Counted from the first letter of the stretch, positions 20,581 through 29,775 are shown. The stretch: DNA of 64,000 nucleotides from Marinovum sp048263515 (GCF_048263515.1 NZ_JBLXEC010000003.1:124001-188000); one strand, 5' to 3'. The notes: generated by a model not told the origin, from the sequence alone. Made by a program: numbers and translations.

Positions 20581-20997
20581 TTATTGGGCGGTAATCGTTC
20601 CCATCACCAGCTTGTCGTCCACCTTGACGGGGCCGTCTTCCTTGGCGCCGAGGGTGTATTCGAAACGGCCGGTTTCCATGCCGCCGGTTTCGCCGTGGAC
20701 CATCAGCATCAGCATGTCGCCTGCGGCAACCTCTTCCTGCAGGATGGCGGCGACATCCATGGTTTCACCCATGCGGATCGGGGCGTAGCCGACAACTGCG
20801 CCGGGCTTCATCTCTGCATCGGTGCGGTGCACCACCAGCCAGCCGTTTTCCGAGGCGGTCACCTTGTCGGCGGAGACCACACCGTTCGAGACGTCCTGAT
20901 CGGAGGCTTCGACGGCGGGGGTCATGCCGTGGCCGCCGGCAAGGGCGGCAGTGGCGGTCAGGGCGGTGGCGGCGAGGGTCATCATGAAACGTGTCAT
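20581..20997 (-). CDS. Exported DUF7282-like domain protein
   Basis: A 138-residue protein from the ATG at 20997, chosen because GGGAGA precedes it and the signal peptide MTRFMMTLAATALTATAALA follows. The mature part is a small beta-rich domain with ENGWLVVHRTD, VGYAPIRMG and AGDMLMLMVHGE, the pattern of the DUF7282/'DUF4198-like' domain of archaea and roseobacters. It is acidic and has many Met residues. Function unknown; the location is periplasmic or extracellular. Confidence 0.75.
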   Translation of the reverse strand: MTRFMMTLAATALTATAALAGGHGMTPAVEASDQDVSNGVVSADKVTASENGWLVVHRTDAEMKPGAVVGYAPIRMGETMDVAAILQEEVAAGDMLMLMVHGETGGMETGRFEYTLGAKEDGPVKVDDKLVMGTITAQ

Positions 20998-21030
20998 TCG
21001 GTAGTCTCCCAATACAATCTGTTATCTGGT

Positions 21031-21045
21031 CCGGATCATGTCCGG
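21031..21045. promoter_or_regulatory. Inverted repeat in the divergent region before the DUF7282-like gene and msrA
   Basis: CCGGA (21031-21035) and TCCGG (21041-21045) surround TCATG. It lies 34 bases upstream of the DUF7282-like start. It could be an operator or a leader hairpin. The rest of the 206-base region shows only the msrA ribosome site GGAGG. Confidence 0.25.
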
Positions 21046-21203
21046 CACAGGCAGATACGAGGCGTTCGTCGGCGGAGTTTCACCCTCGGCGCGAAATTTC
21101 CGGGTCAGGGCACTCACGTTGGCTCACCTCTGCGTGACAGGGCTGCGAAGCGCTTGCGCGGTGCCGGGCTCTTGCAACAGGTTCGAGACAGGAGGTACCG
21201 CCC

Positions 21204-21863
21204 ATGTCCCGTTTCTCGTTCAAACCCGCCCTGCTGGGGGTGCTGATCCTCCTCGCGCTTTTGGTGAATGCCGGCAAGGCCCGCGCCGCAGAGCTTCAGG
21301 TGCTGACCGTGGCCGGCGGCTGTTTCTGGTGTGTCGAAGCCGATTTCGAGAAGGTGCGCGGCGTCAAGGAGGCGGTGAGCGGCTTTACCGGCGGCAGGGT
21401 CGCCAATCCGACCTACAAGCAGGTCACCCGCGGTGGCACTGGCCATTACGAGGCGGTGCAGATCCGCTATGACCCGGCGCAGATCAGCCGGGCGCAACTG
21501 CTCGACCTGTTCTTCCGCTCGGTCGATCCGACCGATGCCGGCGGTCAGTTCTGCGACCGGGGCGAGAGCTACCGAACGGCAGTGTTTTTCGACTCAGCGC
21601 AAGCCAAGGCCGATGCCGACCGCGCCAAGGCGCAGGCGCAGGCGAAGCTGGGCAAGGCCGTGGTCACGCCGGTGCTTCCGGCCGCGACGTTCTATCCCGC
21701 CGAGGCCGCGCATCAGAATTACTACAAGTCGCAGAAGGCCACCTTCACCCGCTTTGGCCGCATCTCGCGGGCCGAGGCCTACAAGCGCTATCGCGAGGCC
21801 TGTGGCCGCGACGCGCGGGTGCGGGCGCTCTGGGGTGATGCCGCGCCCTTTGCCGGCGGCTGA
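21204..21863 (+). CDS. msrA: Peptide-methionine (S)-S-oxide reductase, exported form
   Basis: A 219-residue MsrA. An N-terminal hydrophobic signal of about 27 residues (ending GKARA) precedes the catalytic GCFWC motif (Cys40), so this copy acts outside the cytoplasm. Family motifs GHYEAVQIRYDP, FRSVDPTDAGGQFCDRG and HQNYY follow, with a possible recycling Cys near 198. It repairs oxidised methionine in envelope proteins. GGAGG lies nine bases before the ATG. Its stop TGA abuts the opposite-strand ribokinase stop as TGATCA. Confidence 0.92.
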   Translation: MSRFSFKPALLGVLILLALLVNAGKARAAELQVLTVAGGCFWCVEADFEKVRGVKEAVSGFTGGRVANPTYKQVTRGGTGHYEAVQIRYDPAQISRAQLLDLFFRSVDPTDAGGQFCDRGESYRTAVFFDSAQAKADADRAKAQAQAKLGKAVVTPVLPAATFYPAEAAHQNYYKSQKATFTRFGRISRAEAYKRYREACGRDARVRALWGDAAPFAGG

Positions 21864-22736
21864 TCAGCCGCGAAAGCTCTCGAGGTCCTTGAGATCGGGG
21901 ATCACATCCGCCGTGCCTTGCCGCGTCACCATCAGCGCGCCGGCGCGTTGCGCCCGGGCGATGGCCTGTTCCATCGGCATTCCCCTGTCGAGCCCGGCCA
22001 CCAGATAGCCGGTAAAGGTGTCGCCGGCACCGGTGGTGTCGACGGCCTCGACCTCGATGCCGGGATAATGCCGATCGGTGCCGGCGCGCGCATCGAGATG
22101 GCGGCAGCCGTCAGGGCCCAGCGTCACCACGATATCGGCGATCCCGAGGTCTTCGAGCTGGTGCTTTAGCGCGGCAGCAAGCTGCGCCGCCTCGACCTCG
22201 TTGAGAACAAGCAGATCGATCCGGTCGATCACGCTGCGCACCGCGTCGGCATCAAAGGGGGCCGCGGCATAGACCACCCGCATGCCCTTTTGCCGGCCGA
22301 GACCGGCGACGAAGCTCTGCAGGTTGGTTTCATTCTGGAATAGAAGCGAATCCGAGGGCGTGGCCCCGGCCAGCGCCGCCGTCACCTGCCCCTGCCCCAA
22401 CGCCACGTTGGCCCCGGGATAGAGCACGATCTGGTTCTCGCCCTCGGCGTCGATCAGGATGATCGCATGGCCGGTGGCCTCGTCCAGCTCGGTTATGTGC
22501 CGGGTGTCGACGCCGTATTCCAGCAGCCGCTCGACCGCCCAGCGGCCATCAGGCCCGACCGCGCCGATATGCACCACATGCGCGGCCGCCCGGGCCGCCG
22601 CCACCGACATGTTGGCGCCCTTGCCGCCAAGACCGCGGTGAAAGCGGGTCGAGGCCAGCGTCTCGCCCGGGGCCGGCAGATGCGGCAGGTGATAGAAGAG
22701 GTCGGCGTTGATCGAGCCGAGGTTGAAAATGGTCAC
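21864..22736 (-). CDS. Ribokinase-like carbohydrate kinase (PfkB family)
   Basis: A 290-residue PfkB-family kinase. The N-terminal GGKGANMSVAAAR and C-terminal DTTGAGDTFTGYLVAG signatures are both present, the second with the catalytic base Asp. The start MTIFNLGSINAD is normal. Ribose is the most likely sugar, but fructose or nucleoside kinases cannot be excluded. It follows maeB on the same strand after a 75-base gap with a stem-loop. Confidence 0.88.
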   Translation of the reverse strand: MTIFNLGSINADLFYHLPHLPAPGETLASTRFHRGLGGKGANMSVAAARAAAHVVHIGAVGPDGRWAVERLLEYGVDTRHITELDEATGHAIILIDAEGENQIVLYPGANVALGQGQVTAALAGATPSDSLLFQNETNLQSFVAGLGRQKGMRVVYAAAPFDADAVRSVIDRIDLLVLNEVEAAQLAAALKHQLEDLGIADIVVTLGPDGCRHLDARAGTDRHYPGIEVEAVDTTGAGDTFTGYLVAGLDRGMPMEQAIARAQRAGALMVTRQGTADVIPDLKDLESFRG

Positions 22737-22774
22737 GCCGCTCCCCCTTCAAATTCTGGCACCCTGCCCGCGCC

Positions 22775-22800
22775 TGCCGCACTCAGCCAGAGTGCCGGCA
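22775..22800 (-). terminator. Stem-loop after maeB
   Basis: TGCC-GCACTC (22775-22784) pairs with GAGTGC-C-GGCA (22790-22800): ten base pairs with one bulged C and a five-base loop. There is no T-run on the minus strand. It sits between the maeB stop and the kinase start, and could be a weak terminator or a transcript-processing hairpin. Confidence 0.45.
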
Positions 22801-22811
22801 CCCGAAGGCGG

Positions 22812-25067
22812 TCAGCCGACCTTGCACGCCGCCAGCACCGCCATGTTCAGGATGTCATTGGCCGTCGAGACAGACGAACATATCTGGATCGACTTGTCGA
22901 CGCCGGCGAGGATCGGGCCGATCACCGTGGCGCCGGCCATTTCCTGCATCAGCTTGGTCGAGATCGACGCCGAGTGCCGCGCCGGTACGATCAGGATGTT
23001 CGCCGGGCCGGTCAGCCGCGAGAAGGGATAAGCCTTCTGCGCCTGGGCGTTCAGCGCCACGTCGACGGTCATCTCGCCTTCGTATTCAAAGCCCACGCCG
23101 CGGGCGTCCAGCACCTTGGGCGCCAGATGCATCTTGGTGGCGCGTTCCGACACCGGATAGCCGAAGGTCGAGAAGCTGACAAAGGCCACCCGCGGCTCGA
23201 GCCCCAGGTGCCGCGCCACGTCGGCCGAGCGTTCGGCGATGGTGGCGAGGTCATGCTCGTCAGGCCATTCCTGCACCAGCGTATCGCCGATCAGCACGAT
23301 CCGACCGTTGTGCAGCAGCGCCGTGACCCCCACTGCGCCATGTTCGGCGTCGGCGTCGAAGACATAGTTCATCCGCTCCAGCACATGCGCCGATTTGCGC
23401 GTCGCACCGGTGATCAGACCGTCGCCATGGCCATGCGCCAGCATCAGCGCGGCAAAGACATGCCGGTCGCGGGCGGCGAGACGGTGAATGTCCTTCTCGT
23501 CGTGGCCCTTGCGCTGCAGGCGGTTGTACAGGAAGTCCTTGTAGACCTCGAGATGGCGGGTGTTGGCGGCGTTGATGATCTCCAGCTCGCGCGCCGCATC
23601 GCCCAGACCGGCGGCGTTCAGCTTGGTCTTCACGTCGTCTTCGCGGCCCACCACCAGCGCCTTGCCCAGCCCGTTGCGCTGGTACATCACGGCGGCGCGC
23701 AGCACGCGCGGATCGTCACCCTCGGCAAAGATCATCCGCGCCTGGTTGGCGCGGGCACGGGCGTTGATGCCGCGCAGGATCGAGGCGGTCGGATCGAGGC
23801 GCGATTTCAGCGACAGCTCGTAGGCCTCCATGTCAACGATCGGGCGGCGCGCCGCGCCGGTGTCCATGCCGGCCTTGGCCACCGCCGGCGGAATGCGGTG
23901 GATCAGCCGCGGATCAAACGGCGTCGGAATGATGTAATCGCGCCCGAAGGTCAGATTCTTGCCATAGGCCAGCGCCACCTCGTCCGGCACATCCTCGCGC
24001 GCCAGTTCGGCCAGCGCCTCGGCGCAGGCGATCTTCATCTCGTCGTTGATGGCGCGCGCGTGCACGTCCAGCGCGCCGCGGAAGAGATAGGGAAAGCCCA
24101 GCACGTTGTTGACCTGGTTCGGATAATCCGAGCGGCCGGTGGCTACGATGGCATCGGGGCGGACCTCATGGGCCTCTTCCGGCGTGATCTCGGGATCGGG
24201 GTTGGCCATGGCAAAGATCACCGGATCCTCGGCCATGCTCATCACCATCTCCTGGGTCACCGCGCCCTTGGCCGAGACGCCAAGGAAGACATCTGCGCCC
24301 TTCATCGCCTCTTCCAGCGTGCGCAGATCGGTCTGCGCCGCATGCGCCGATTTCCACTGGTTCATGCCCTCGGTACGGCCCTGGTAGATCACCCCCTTGG
24401 TGTCGCACATGATGCAGTTGTCCTGCTTGGCGCCCATGGATTTCACCAGCTCGAGACAGGCGATCCCCGCCGCCCCGGCGCCGTTCAACACGATGCGGCA
24501 ATCCTCGATCTTCTTGCCCGACAGGTGCAGCGCGTTGATCAACCCGGCGGCACAGATCACCGCGGTGCCGTGCTGATCATCGTGGAAGACCGGGATATCC
24601 ATCTCTTCCTTGAGCCGCTGCTCGATGATGAAACACTCGGGCGCCTTGATATCTTCGAGGTTGATGCCGCCAAAGGTCGGCCCCATCAGCCGCACCGCGT
24701 TGCAGAAGGCGTCCGGATCCTCGGTATCCAGCTCGATGTCGATGGAATTGACGTCGGCAAAGCGCTTGAAGAGCACCGCCTTACCCTCCATCACCGGTTT
24801 CGAGCCCAGCGCGCCGAGGTTGCCGAGGCCCAGCACCGCCGTGCCGTTCGAAATCACCGCAACCAGGTTGCCCTTGTTGGTATAGTCATAGGCCAGCTCG
24901 GGATTGGCCGCGATTTCCTCGCAAGGCACGGCGACGCCCGGCGAATAGGCCAGCGACAGGTCGCGCTGCGTGGTCATCGGCACCGAGGGCGTGATCTCGA
25001 ACTTGCCCGGCGTGGGCTCGAGGTGGAAGGCCAGGGCCTCTTCGCGGGTGATCTTGGCTTTCGGCAT
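22812..25067 (-). CDS. maeB: NADP-dependent malic enzyme with C-terminal phosphotransacetylase-like domain
   Basis: A 751-residue MaeB. The N-terminal malic domain has SLAYSPGVAVPC and YTNKGNLVAVISNGTAVLGLG, and the NAD(P)-binding region includes LNGAGAAGIACL. The C-terminal 320 residues form a phosphotransacetylase-like domain, which in this family is regulatory (acetyl-CoA sensing). It converts malate to pyruvate with NADPH. The ATG at 25067 has GGGAGG eight bases upstream. It is divergent from mutS. Confidence 0.95.
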   Translation of the reverse strand: MPKAKITREEALAFHLEPTPGKFEITPSVPMTTQRDLSLAYSPGVAVPCEEIAANPELAYDYTNKGNLVAVISNGTAVLGLGNLGALGSKPVMEGKAVLFKRFADVNSIDIELDTEDPDAFCNAVRLMGPTFGGINLEDIKAPECFIIEQRLKEEMDIPVFHDDQHGTAVICAAGLINALHLSGKKIEDCRIVLNGAGAAGIACLELVKSMGAKQDNCIMCDTKGVIYQGRTEGMNQWKSAHAAQTDLRTLEEAMKGADVFLGVSAKGAVTQEMVMSMAEDPVIFAMANPDPEITPEEAHEVRPDAIVATGRSDYPNQVNNVLGFPYLFRGALDVHARAINDEMKIACAEALAELAREDVPDEVALAYGKNLTFGRDYIIPTPFDPRLIHRIPPAVAKAGMDTGAARRPIVDMEAYELSLKSRLDPTASILRGINARARANQARMIFAEGDDPRVLRAAVMYQRNGLGKALVVGREDDVKTKLNAAGLGDAARELEIINAANTRHLEVYKDFLYNRLQRKGHDEKDIHRLAARDRHVFAALMLAHGHGDGLITGATRKSAHVLERMNYVFDADAEHGAVGVTALLHNGRIVLIGDTLVQEWPDEHDLATIAERSADVARHLGLEPRVAFVSFSTFGYPVSERATKMHLAPKVLDARGVGFEYEGEMTVDVALNAQAQKAYPFSRLTGPANILIVPARHSASISTKLMQEMAGATVIGPILAGVDKSIQICSSVSTANDILNMAVLAACKVG

Positions 25068-25121
25068 GTGGCAGGCCTCCCAATTGCTGTTTCGCGGTTT
25101 GTAACCAAGGCCCATGGCGAT

Positions 25122-25139
25122 GCAAAGCGCAAGCTTTGC
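25122..25139. promoter_or_regulatory. Perfect hairpin with GCAA tetraloop between maeB and mutS
   Basis: GCAAAGC (25122-25128), GCAA loop, GCTTTGC (25133-25139): a seven-base-pair perfect stem with a GNRA tetraloop. It lies 55 bases before maeB and 81 before mutS, so it could be in either leader RNA or be a protein-binding dyad. Confidence 0.35.
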
Positions 25140-25220
25140 CACAGATCGCTAAGGGGCCTTTCAGCTTTTCCCGACAATCGCGGAAGTTTAAGGTCCGCCA
25201 CAACACCAAAGGGGGCCTCG

Positions 25221-27863
25221 ATGAGCAGCGGCAAATCCACCGTGACGCCGATGATGGCGCAGTATCTGGAGATAAAATCCGGTCATGCGGACGCACTTCT
25301 GTTTTACCGGATGGGCGATTTCTACGAGCTGTTCTTTGACGATGCCAAGGCCGCGGCCGAGGCGCTGGACATCGCCCTGACCAAGCGCGGCAAGCATGAT
25401 GGCGACGATATCCCGATGTGCGGCGTGCCGGTGCATGCGGCCGAAGGCTATCTGCTGACGCTGATCCGCAAGGGCTTTCGCGTGGCGGTCTGCGAACAGA
25501 TGGAAAGCCCGGCCGAGGCCAAGAAGCGTGGCGGCAAATCGGTGGTCAAACGCGACGTGGTGCGGCTGGTGACGCCGGGCACCCTGACCGAAGAGAGCCT
25601 GCTCGAGGCGCGGCGGCACAACTTCCTCGCCGCCTATGCGCTGGTGCGTGACGAGGCGGCGCTGGCCTGGGTCGATATCTCGACCGGGGCGTTTCACGTG
25701 ATGGCCCTGCCGCAGGTGCGGTTGGGACCGGAGCTGGCGCGGCTGGCCCCGTCAGAGGTGCTTGTGTCGGAAGCGCAGGAGAACGAGCTGGCCGAGGTGA
25801 TCGGCGAGGCCGGCGCAGCGATCACGGCGCTGGGGCGCGGGTCGTTCGACTCCTCGCTGGCGGCGGAACGTGTGGCGGGGGTCTTCGGCGTGGCCTCGCT
25901 CGACGCCTACGGGTCGTTCGAGCGGGCGGAGCTTTCGGCGATGGGGGCGCTGGTCGACTATCTGAAGATCACCCAGAAAGGGAAACTGCCGCTGCTGCGC
26001 CCGCCGGTGAAAGAGGCCAGCGGCGGCGTCATGCAGATCGACGCCGCCACCCGGCGCAACCTGGAGTTGACCCAAGCGCTCTCCGGCGGGCGCGCCGGGT
26101 CGCTGCTGGCCTGTATCGACCGGACGGTGACGGCGGGCGGCGCGCGGCTGTTGGAGCGGCGGCTGTCGAGCCCCTCGCGCGATCTGGCCGAGATCGACGC
26201 GCGGCTGGAGGCTGTGCGTTTTTCACATGATGAAACCGCCTTTCGTTCTGCTCTTAGGGACGCCCTGCGCCGGGTGCCCGACGTCGATCGCGCTTTGTCG
26301 CGCCTGTCGCTCGACCGTGGCGGGCCGCGCGATCTGACCGCGGTGCGCAATGCTCTGGAACAGGCGGGTGAGATCGGCGCGCGCTTTGGCGACGCCGACC
26401 TGCCGGAACGCCTGAGCGGTGCTGTGGCGCGGCTGTCAGGCCATGACACCCTGCTCGATCTGCTGGATCAGGCGCTGGTGGCGGAACCGCCGCTCTTGGC
26501 GCGCGATGGCGGCTTTATCGCGCCGGGGTATGATGAAGACCTCGACGAGGCGCGCACGCTGCGCGACGAGGGGCGCGGCGTGATTGCAAGGATGCAGCAG
26601 GAATACGTCACCGAGACCGGCATCAATTCCTTGAAGATCAAGCACAACAACGTGCTGGGTTATTTCATCGAATGCACCGCGACCCATGCGGACAAGATGC
26701 ACGCGCTGTCGGAACGGTTCATCCACCGCCAGACCACCGCCAATCAAGTGCGCTTCACCACGGTCGAGTTGTCGGAATTGGAGACGCGCATCCTCAACGC
26801 TGGCAATCGCGCGCTGGAGATCGAGAAACGGTTGTTCGCCGCGCTGCGCCAGACGGTGCTCGACGCGGCCGGGCCGCTGGGCGATCTGGCGCGGGCGCTG
26901 AGCGAGCTCGACGTCAGCAGCGCGCTGGCGGAACTGGCCGCGCAAGAGGATTGGACCCGGCCGGTGGTCGACAACAGCCGGATGTTTCACGTGGAAACCG
27001 GCCGTCACCCCGTGGTCGAGGCGGCGCTGAAACGCGAGGGCGCGCCCTTCGTCGCCAATGACTGCGATCTGAACGACGCCGACGGCGCCTCGGCGATCTG
27101 GCTGCTGACCGGTCCGAACATGGCCGGTAAATCGACCTTCCTGCGGCAGAACGCGCTGATCGCGGTGCTGGCGCAGATGGGCTCCTTCGTGCCGGCCTCG
27201 GCGGCGCGGATCGGGCTGGTCTCGCAGCTGTTCAGCCGGGTCGGGGCGTCTGATGATCTGGCGCGCGGGCGTTCGACCTTCATGGTCGAAATGGTCGAAA
27301 CCGCCGCCATCCTCAACCAGGCCGACGACCGGGCGCTGGTGATCCTCGACGAGATCGGTCGTGGCACGGCGACCTATGACGGACTTTCGATCGCCTGGGC
27401 GACGCTGGAACATCTGCATGACGTGAACCGTTGCCGCGGGCTGTTTGCCACGCATTACCACGAGATGACGACCCTGGCCTCGCGGATGGCGGGGGTCGAG
27501 AATGCGACTGTCGCGGTCAAGGAGTGGGAGAACGAGGTGATCTTCCTGCACGAGGTCAAAAAGGGTGCGGCGGATCGTTCTTATGGCGTGCAGGTGGCGC
27601 AGCTGGCCGGGTTGCCCAAGGTGGTTGTCGGCCGGGCGCGGGAAATCCTCGATGCGCTGGAACAGGGCGAGCGCGAAGGCGGCAAGGCCAAGGCGGTGAT
27701 CGACGATCTGCCGCTGTTTTCGGCAATGGCCGCGGCCCCGGCGCCGGTGGCTCAGGCGGAGCCGTCGGAGGCTGAGGCGCGGCTGCGGGACTTGCACCCC
27801 GACGATCTGTCACCGAGGGAGGCGTTGCAGTTGATCTACGAGCTCAAAGGGCTGGTGAGCTAA
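25221..27863 (+). CDS. mutS: DNA mismatch repair protein MutS
   Basis: An 880-residue full-length MutS1. The mismatch-reading Phe34-x-Glu36 is in GDFYELFF, the Walker A TGPNMAGKST lies near 629, and the Walker B VILDEIGRGTATYDG near 708. The C-terminus ends with the short helix-turn-helix tail (LSPREALQLIYELKGL) used for dimer-tetramer contacts. The start ATG at 25221 follows AAGGGGGCCTCG. An open frame extends far upstream, but it is antisense to maeB and the kinase. Confidence 0.97.
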   Translation: MSSGKSTVTPMMAQYLEIKSGHADALLFYRMGDFYELFFDDAKAAAEALDIALTKRGKHDGDDIPMCGVPVHAAEGYLLTLIRKGFRVAVCEQMESPAEAKKRGGKSVVKRDVVRLVTPGTLTEESLLEARRHNFLAAYALVRDEAALAWVDISTGAFHVMALPQVRLGPELARLAPSEVLVSEAQENELAEVIGEAGAAITALGRGSFDSSLAAERVAGVFGVASLDAYGSFERAELSAMGALVDYLKITQKGKLPLLRPPVKEASGGVMQIDAATRRNLELTQALSGGRAGSLLACIDRTVTAGGARLLERRLSSPSRDLAEIDARLEAVRFSHDETAFRSALRDALRRVPDVDRALSRLSLDRGGPRDLTAVRNALEQAGEIGARFGDADLPERLSGAVARLSGHDTLLDLLDQALVAEPPLLARDGGFIAPGYDEDLDEARTLRDEGRGVIARMQQEYVTETGINSLKIKHNNVLGYFIECTATHADKMHALSERFIHRQTTANQVRFTTVELSELETRILNAGNRALEIEKRLFAALRQTVLDAAGPLGDLARALSELDVSSALAELAAQEDWTRPVVDNSRMFHVETGRHPVVEAALKREGAPFVANDCDLNDADGASAIWLLTGPNMAGKSTFLRQNALIAVLAQMGSFVPASAARIGLVSQLFSRVGASDDLARGRSTFMVEMVETAAILNQADDRALVILDEIGRGTATYDGLSIAWATLEHLHDVNRCRGLFATHYHEMTTLASRMAGVENATVAVKEWENEVIFLHEVKKGAADRSYGVQVAQLAGLPKVVVGRAREILDALEQGEREGGKAKAVIDDLPLFSAMAAAPAPVAQAEPSEAEARLRDLHPDDLSPREALQLIYELKGLVS

Positions 27864-27876
27864 GCCCGAGGCGGGA

Positions 27877-28006
27877 CAGCGGCTGCCCGCGGGGTGCCGC
27901 TGCAGCCTTGGTTCGGCGGCGCTTTATTTTAGCCATATCCGGAAGACCGTCGAGCGACGCGCTTGCGTTGGCCAAAGCGGCAGCCCGGTGGGGCGGGCAG
28001 CCGCTG
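27877..28006. repeat. 14-bp inverted repeat in the mutS-grpE convergent region
   Basis: The 14-mer CAGCGGCTGCCCGC at 27877-27890 recurs as its exact reverse complement at 27993-28006, 102 bases apart. The two arms could form a long hairpin in the mutS 3' transcript. The 277-base region between the genes holds no supported gene, only this repeat and the grpE terminator. Confidence 0.5.
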
Positions 28007-28070
28007 GCCCGGCGGCCTTTGGCCTTGTTCCGGGCTGGGCAAGGCACAGGCGACTTGACCGGACTTGCAA

Positions 28071-28104
28071 ACGCAAAACGCCGCCCCGGATGCGGGACGG
28101 CGTT
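28071..28104 (-). terminator. Intrinsic terminator of the hrcA-grpE operon
   Basis: Reading the minus strand, a 12-bp stem (AACGCCGTCCCG with CGGGGCGGCGTT, one G-T pair) and a CATC loop are followed by TT then GCGTTT. It lies 36 bases after the grpE stop. Confidence 0.85.
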
Positions 28105-28140
28105 GAATTCATCTGACCTGATCGCAGGCAGCCCGAAGCC

Positions 28141-28701
28141 TTACGCCCCGGTGTTCGACGAGACGCCGACCTGCGCGGGGCGCAGCAGGCGGTCGTGCAT
28201 GATGAAACCGTCGGCCGAGACCTGGATGATCTCGCCGGCCTTGGTGCCGGGCACCGGGGCTTCGAACATCGCTTCATGGTGCTGCGGGTCGAACTTGTCG
28301 CCGACCTTGGGCGCGATCGGCTCGATCCCGTGCTTCTTGAGCACCGAAACCAGCTCGCGCATGGTCAGTTCGACGCCTTCGATCAGCGCGCCGGCCACTT
28401 CTTTCTGCTCCTCGGGCGTCGCCTCGACGGCGCGCTTGAGGTTGTCGTAGACCGGCAGGAGATCGCGAGCGAGCCGCGAGCCGCCGTAGCGCTCGGCGTC
28501 ATGACGCTCTTTCTGCGCCCGCTTGCGCGAATTCTCGGCATCGGCGAGGGCGCGCATGAATTTGTCCTGAAGCGCATCGCGCTCGGCCCGCAGCGTGTCC
28601 AGCTCGATCGCTGCGTTGTCCATCTCTTCCATCTCGCCTGCAAGTTCTTCGGCTTCGGCCTCGTCGATATCGTCGAGGAAATCCTTTTCCGGCTCTGCCA
28701 T
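28141..28701 (-). CDS. grpE: Nucleotide exchange factor GrpE
   Basis: A 186-residue GrpE. The acidic N-terminus is followed by a long coiled coil (about 30-90) and the C-terminal beta domain with GDKFDPQHHEAMFEAPVPG, the signature of the family. It releases ADP from DnaK. It follows hrcA by nine bases, an order common in alphaproteobacteria, so both are likely made together. Confidence 0.96.
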   Translation of the reverse strand: MAEPEKDFLDDIDEAEAEELAGEMEEMDNAAIELDTLRAERDALQDKFMRALADAENSRKRAQKERHDAERYGGSRLARDLLPVYDNLKRAVEATPEEQKEVAGALIEGVELTMRELVSVLKKHGIEPIAPKVGDKFDPQHHEAMFEAPVPGTKAGEIIQVSADGFIMHDRLLRPAQVGVSSNTGA

Positions 28702-28710
28702 TCTTCACCT

Positions 28711-29775
28711 CTAACTTCGGTCGGAAATCAGCTTGCCGACCAGCTGTGCCGTATAATCCACGATCGGAACGATGCGCCCGTAGTTCAGCCGCGTGGGACC
28801 GATCACACCAACCGCACCGATGATCTTTCGATCCGCGTTCATATAAGGAGAGACCACCAAAGAGGAACCCGAAAGTGAGAAAAGTTTGTTCTCCGAGCCG
28901 ATAAAAATCCGCACACCGTCGCCTGCTTCGGTCAGTTCGAGGAATTCGGCAATGTCCCGCTTACGCTCGAGATCGTCGAACAGCACGCGGATCCGCTCGA
29001 GGTCCTCCTCGGCGCCCTGCTCGCCCAACAGATTCGACCGGCCCCGCACGATCAGCCGCGCTGAATCGGCGGAATCGTCGGACCAGATCGCCAGACCGCT
29101 TTCCACCAGCTCGCGCGAAATGCTGTCGATCTCCTGGCGGCGCTTCTTGATCTCCTTGCTGAACTGGCTGCGCAATTCGCTCAGCGTCCGGCCCTCGATC
29201 AACGCATTGAGGAAATTCGCCGCCTCGCGCATCGAGCTGGGCGTCTGGCCGGGCGGCGGCGTAAAGATCCGGTTCTCCACATGGCCGTCGGCAAAGACCA
29301 GCACCACCAACGCCCGGTCCTGCGCCAGCGAGACGAACTCGATATGGCGGATCGGCGCCTCGTGCTTGGGCGTCAGCACCAGCGAGGCGCCATGCGTCAC
29401 CCCCGACAGCGCCGAGCCGACCCGGTCGAGCAGGTTCGACACGTCGCTAGCATTGTCGCCCATGGTCTGATCCAGCGCCTCGCGGTCCTCGACCGCAAGC
29501 TCATCGACCTCGAGCAGCCCGTCGACGAACATCCGCAGCCCCTGCTGAGTGGGGATGCGCCCGGCGCTGACGTGTGGGCTGTCGAGCAGACCGAGGTATT
29601 CGAGGTCCTGCATCACGTTGCGCACCGTGGCGGCGCTGACCTTTTCCGACAGGGTCCGCGTCAAGGTGCGCGACCCCACCGGCTCGCCGGTGCTGAGGTA
29701 GCCTTCGACCACCCGCCGAAAGACTTCGCGCGAGCGATCATTCATCTCTTCGAGTATCTTCGAGCCTTCGCTCAT
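28711..29775 (-). CDS. hrcA: Heat-inducible transcription repressor HrcA
   Basis: A 354-residue HrcA from the ATG at 29775, which has GGAAGGGG upstream; an ATG at 29811 is also possible. The N-terminal winged helix (SAATVRNVMQDLEYLGLL) binds CIRCE elements, and the C-terminal GAF-like domain includes the segment near IGAVGVIGPTRLNYGRIVPIV. No CIRCE element was seen before hrcA itself, so its target here is probably groESL elsewhere. It is divergent from rph with about 105 bases between the starts. Confidence 0.95.
   Translation of the reverse strand: MSEGSKILEEMNDRSREVFRRVVEGYLSTGEPVGSRTLTRTLSEKVSAATVRNVMQDLEYLGLLDSPHVSAGRIPTQQGLRMFVDGLLEVDELAVEDREALDQTMGDNASDVSNLLDRVGSALSGVTHGASLVLTPKHEAPIRHIEFVSLAQDRALVVLVFADGHVENRIFTPPPGQTPSSMREAANFLNALIEGRTLSELRSQFSKEIKKRRQEIDSISRELVESGLAIWSDDSADSARLIVRGRSNLLGEQGAEEDLERIRVLFDDLERKRDIAEFLELTEAGDGVRIFIGSENKLFSLSGSSLVVSPYMNADRKIIGAVGVIGPTRLNYGRIVPIVDYTAQLVGKLISDRS

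Noticed and set aside
22467..25220. Open frame continuing upstream of mutS for about 900 codons
   Set aside because: It runs antisense to the ribokinase-like gene and maeB, has no family motifs, and arises from the high GC codon bias of those genes. mutS itself starts at 25221 with a ribosome site.
25691..25704. GTTTCACGTGA in mutS as another parS
   Set aside because: Only 11 of 16 bases match and the right arm of the palindrome is missing.
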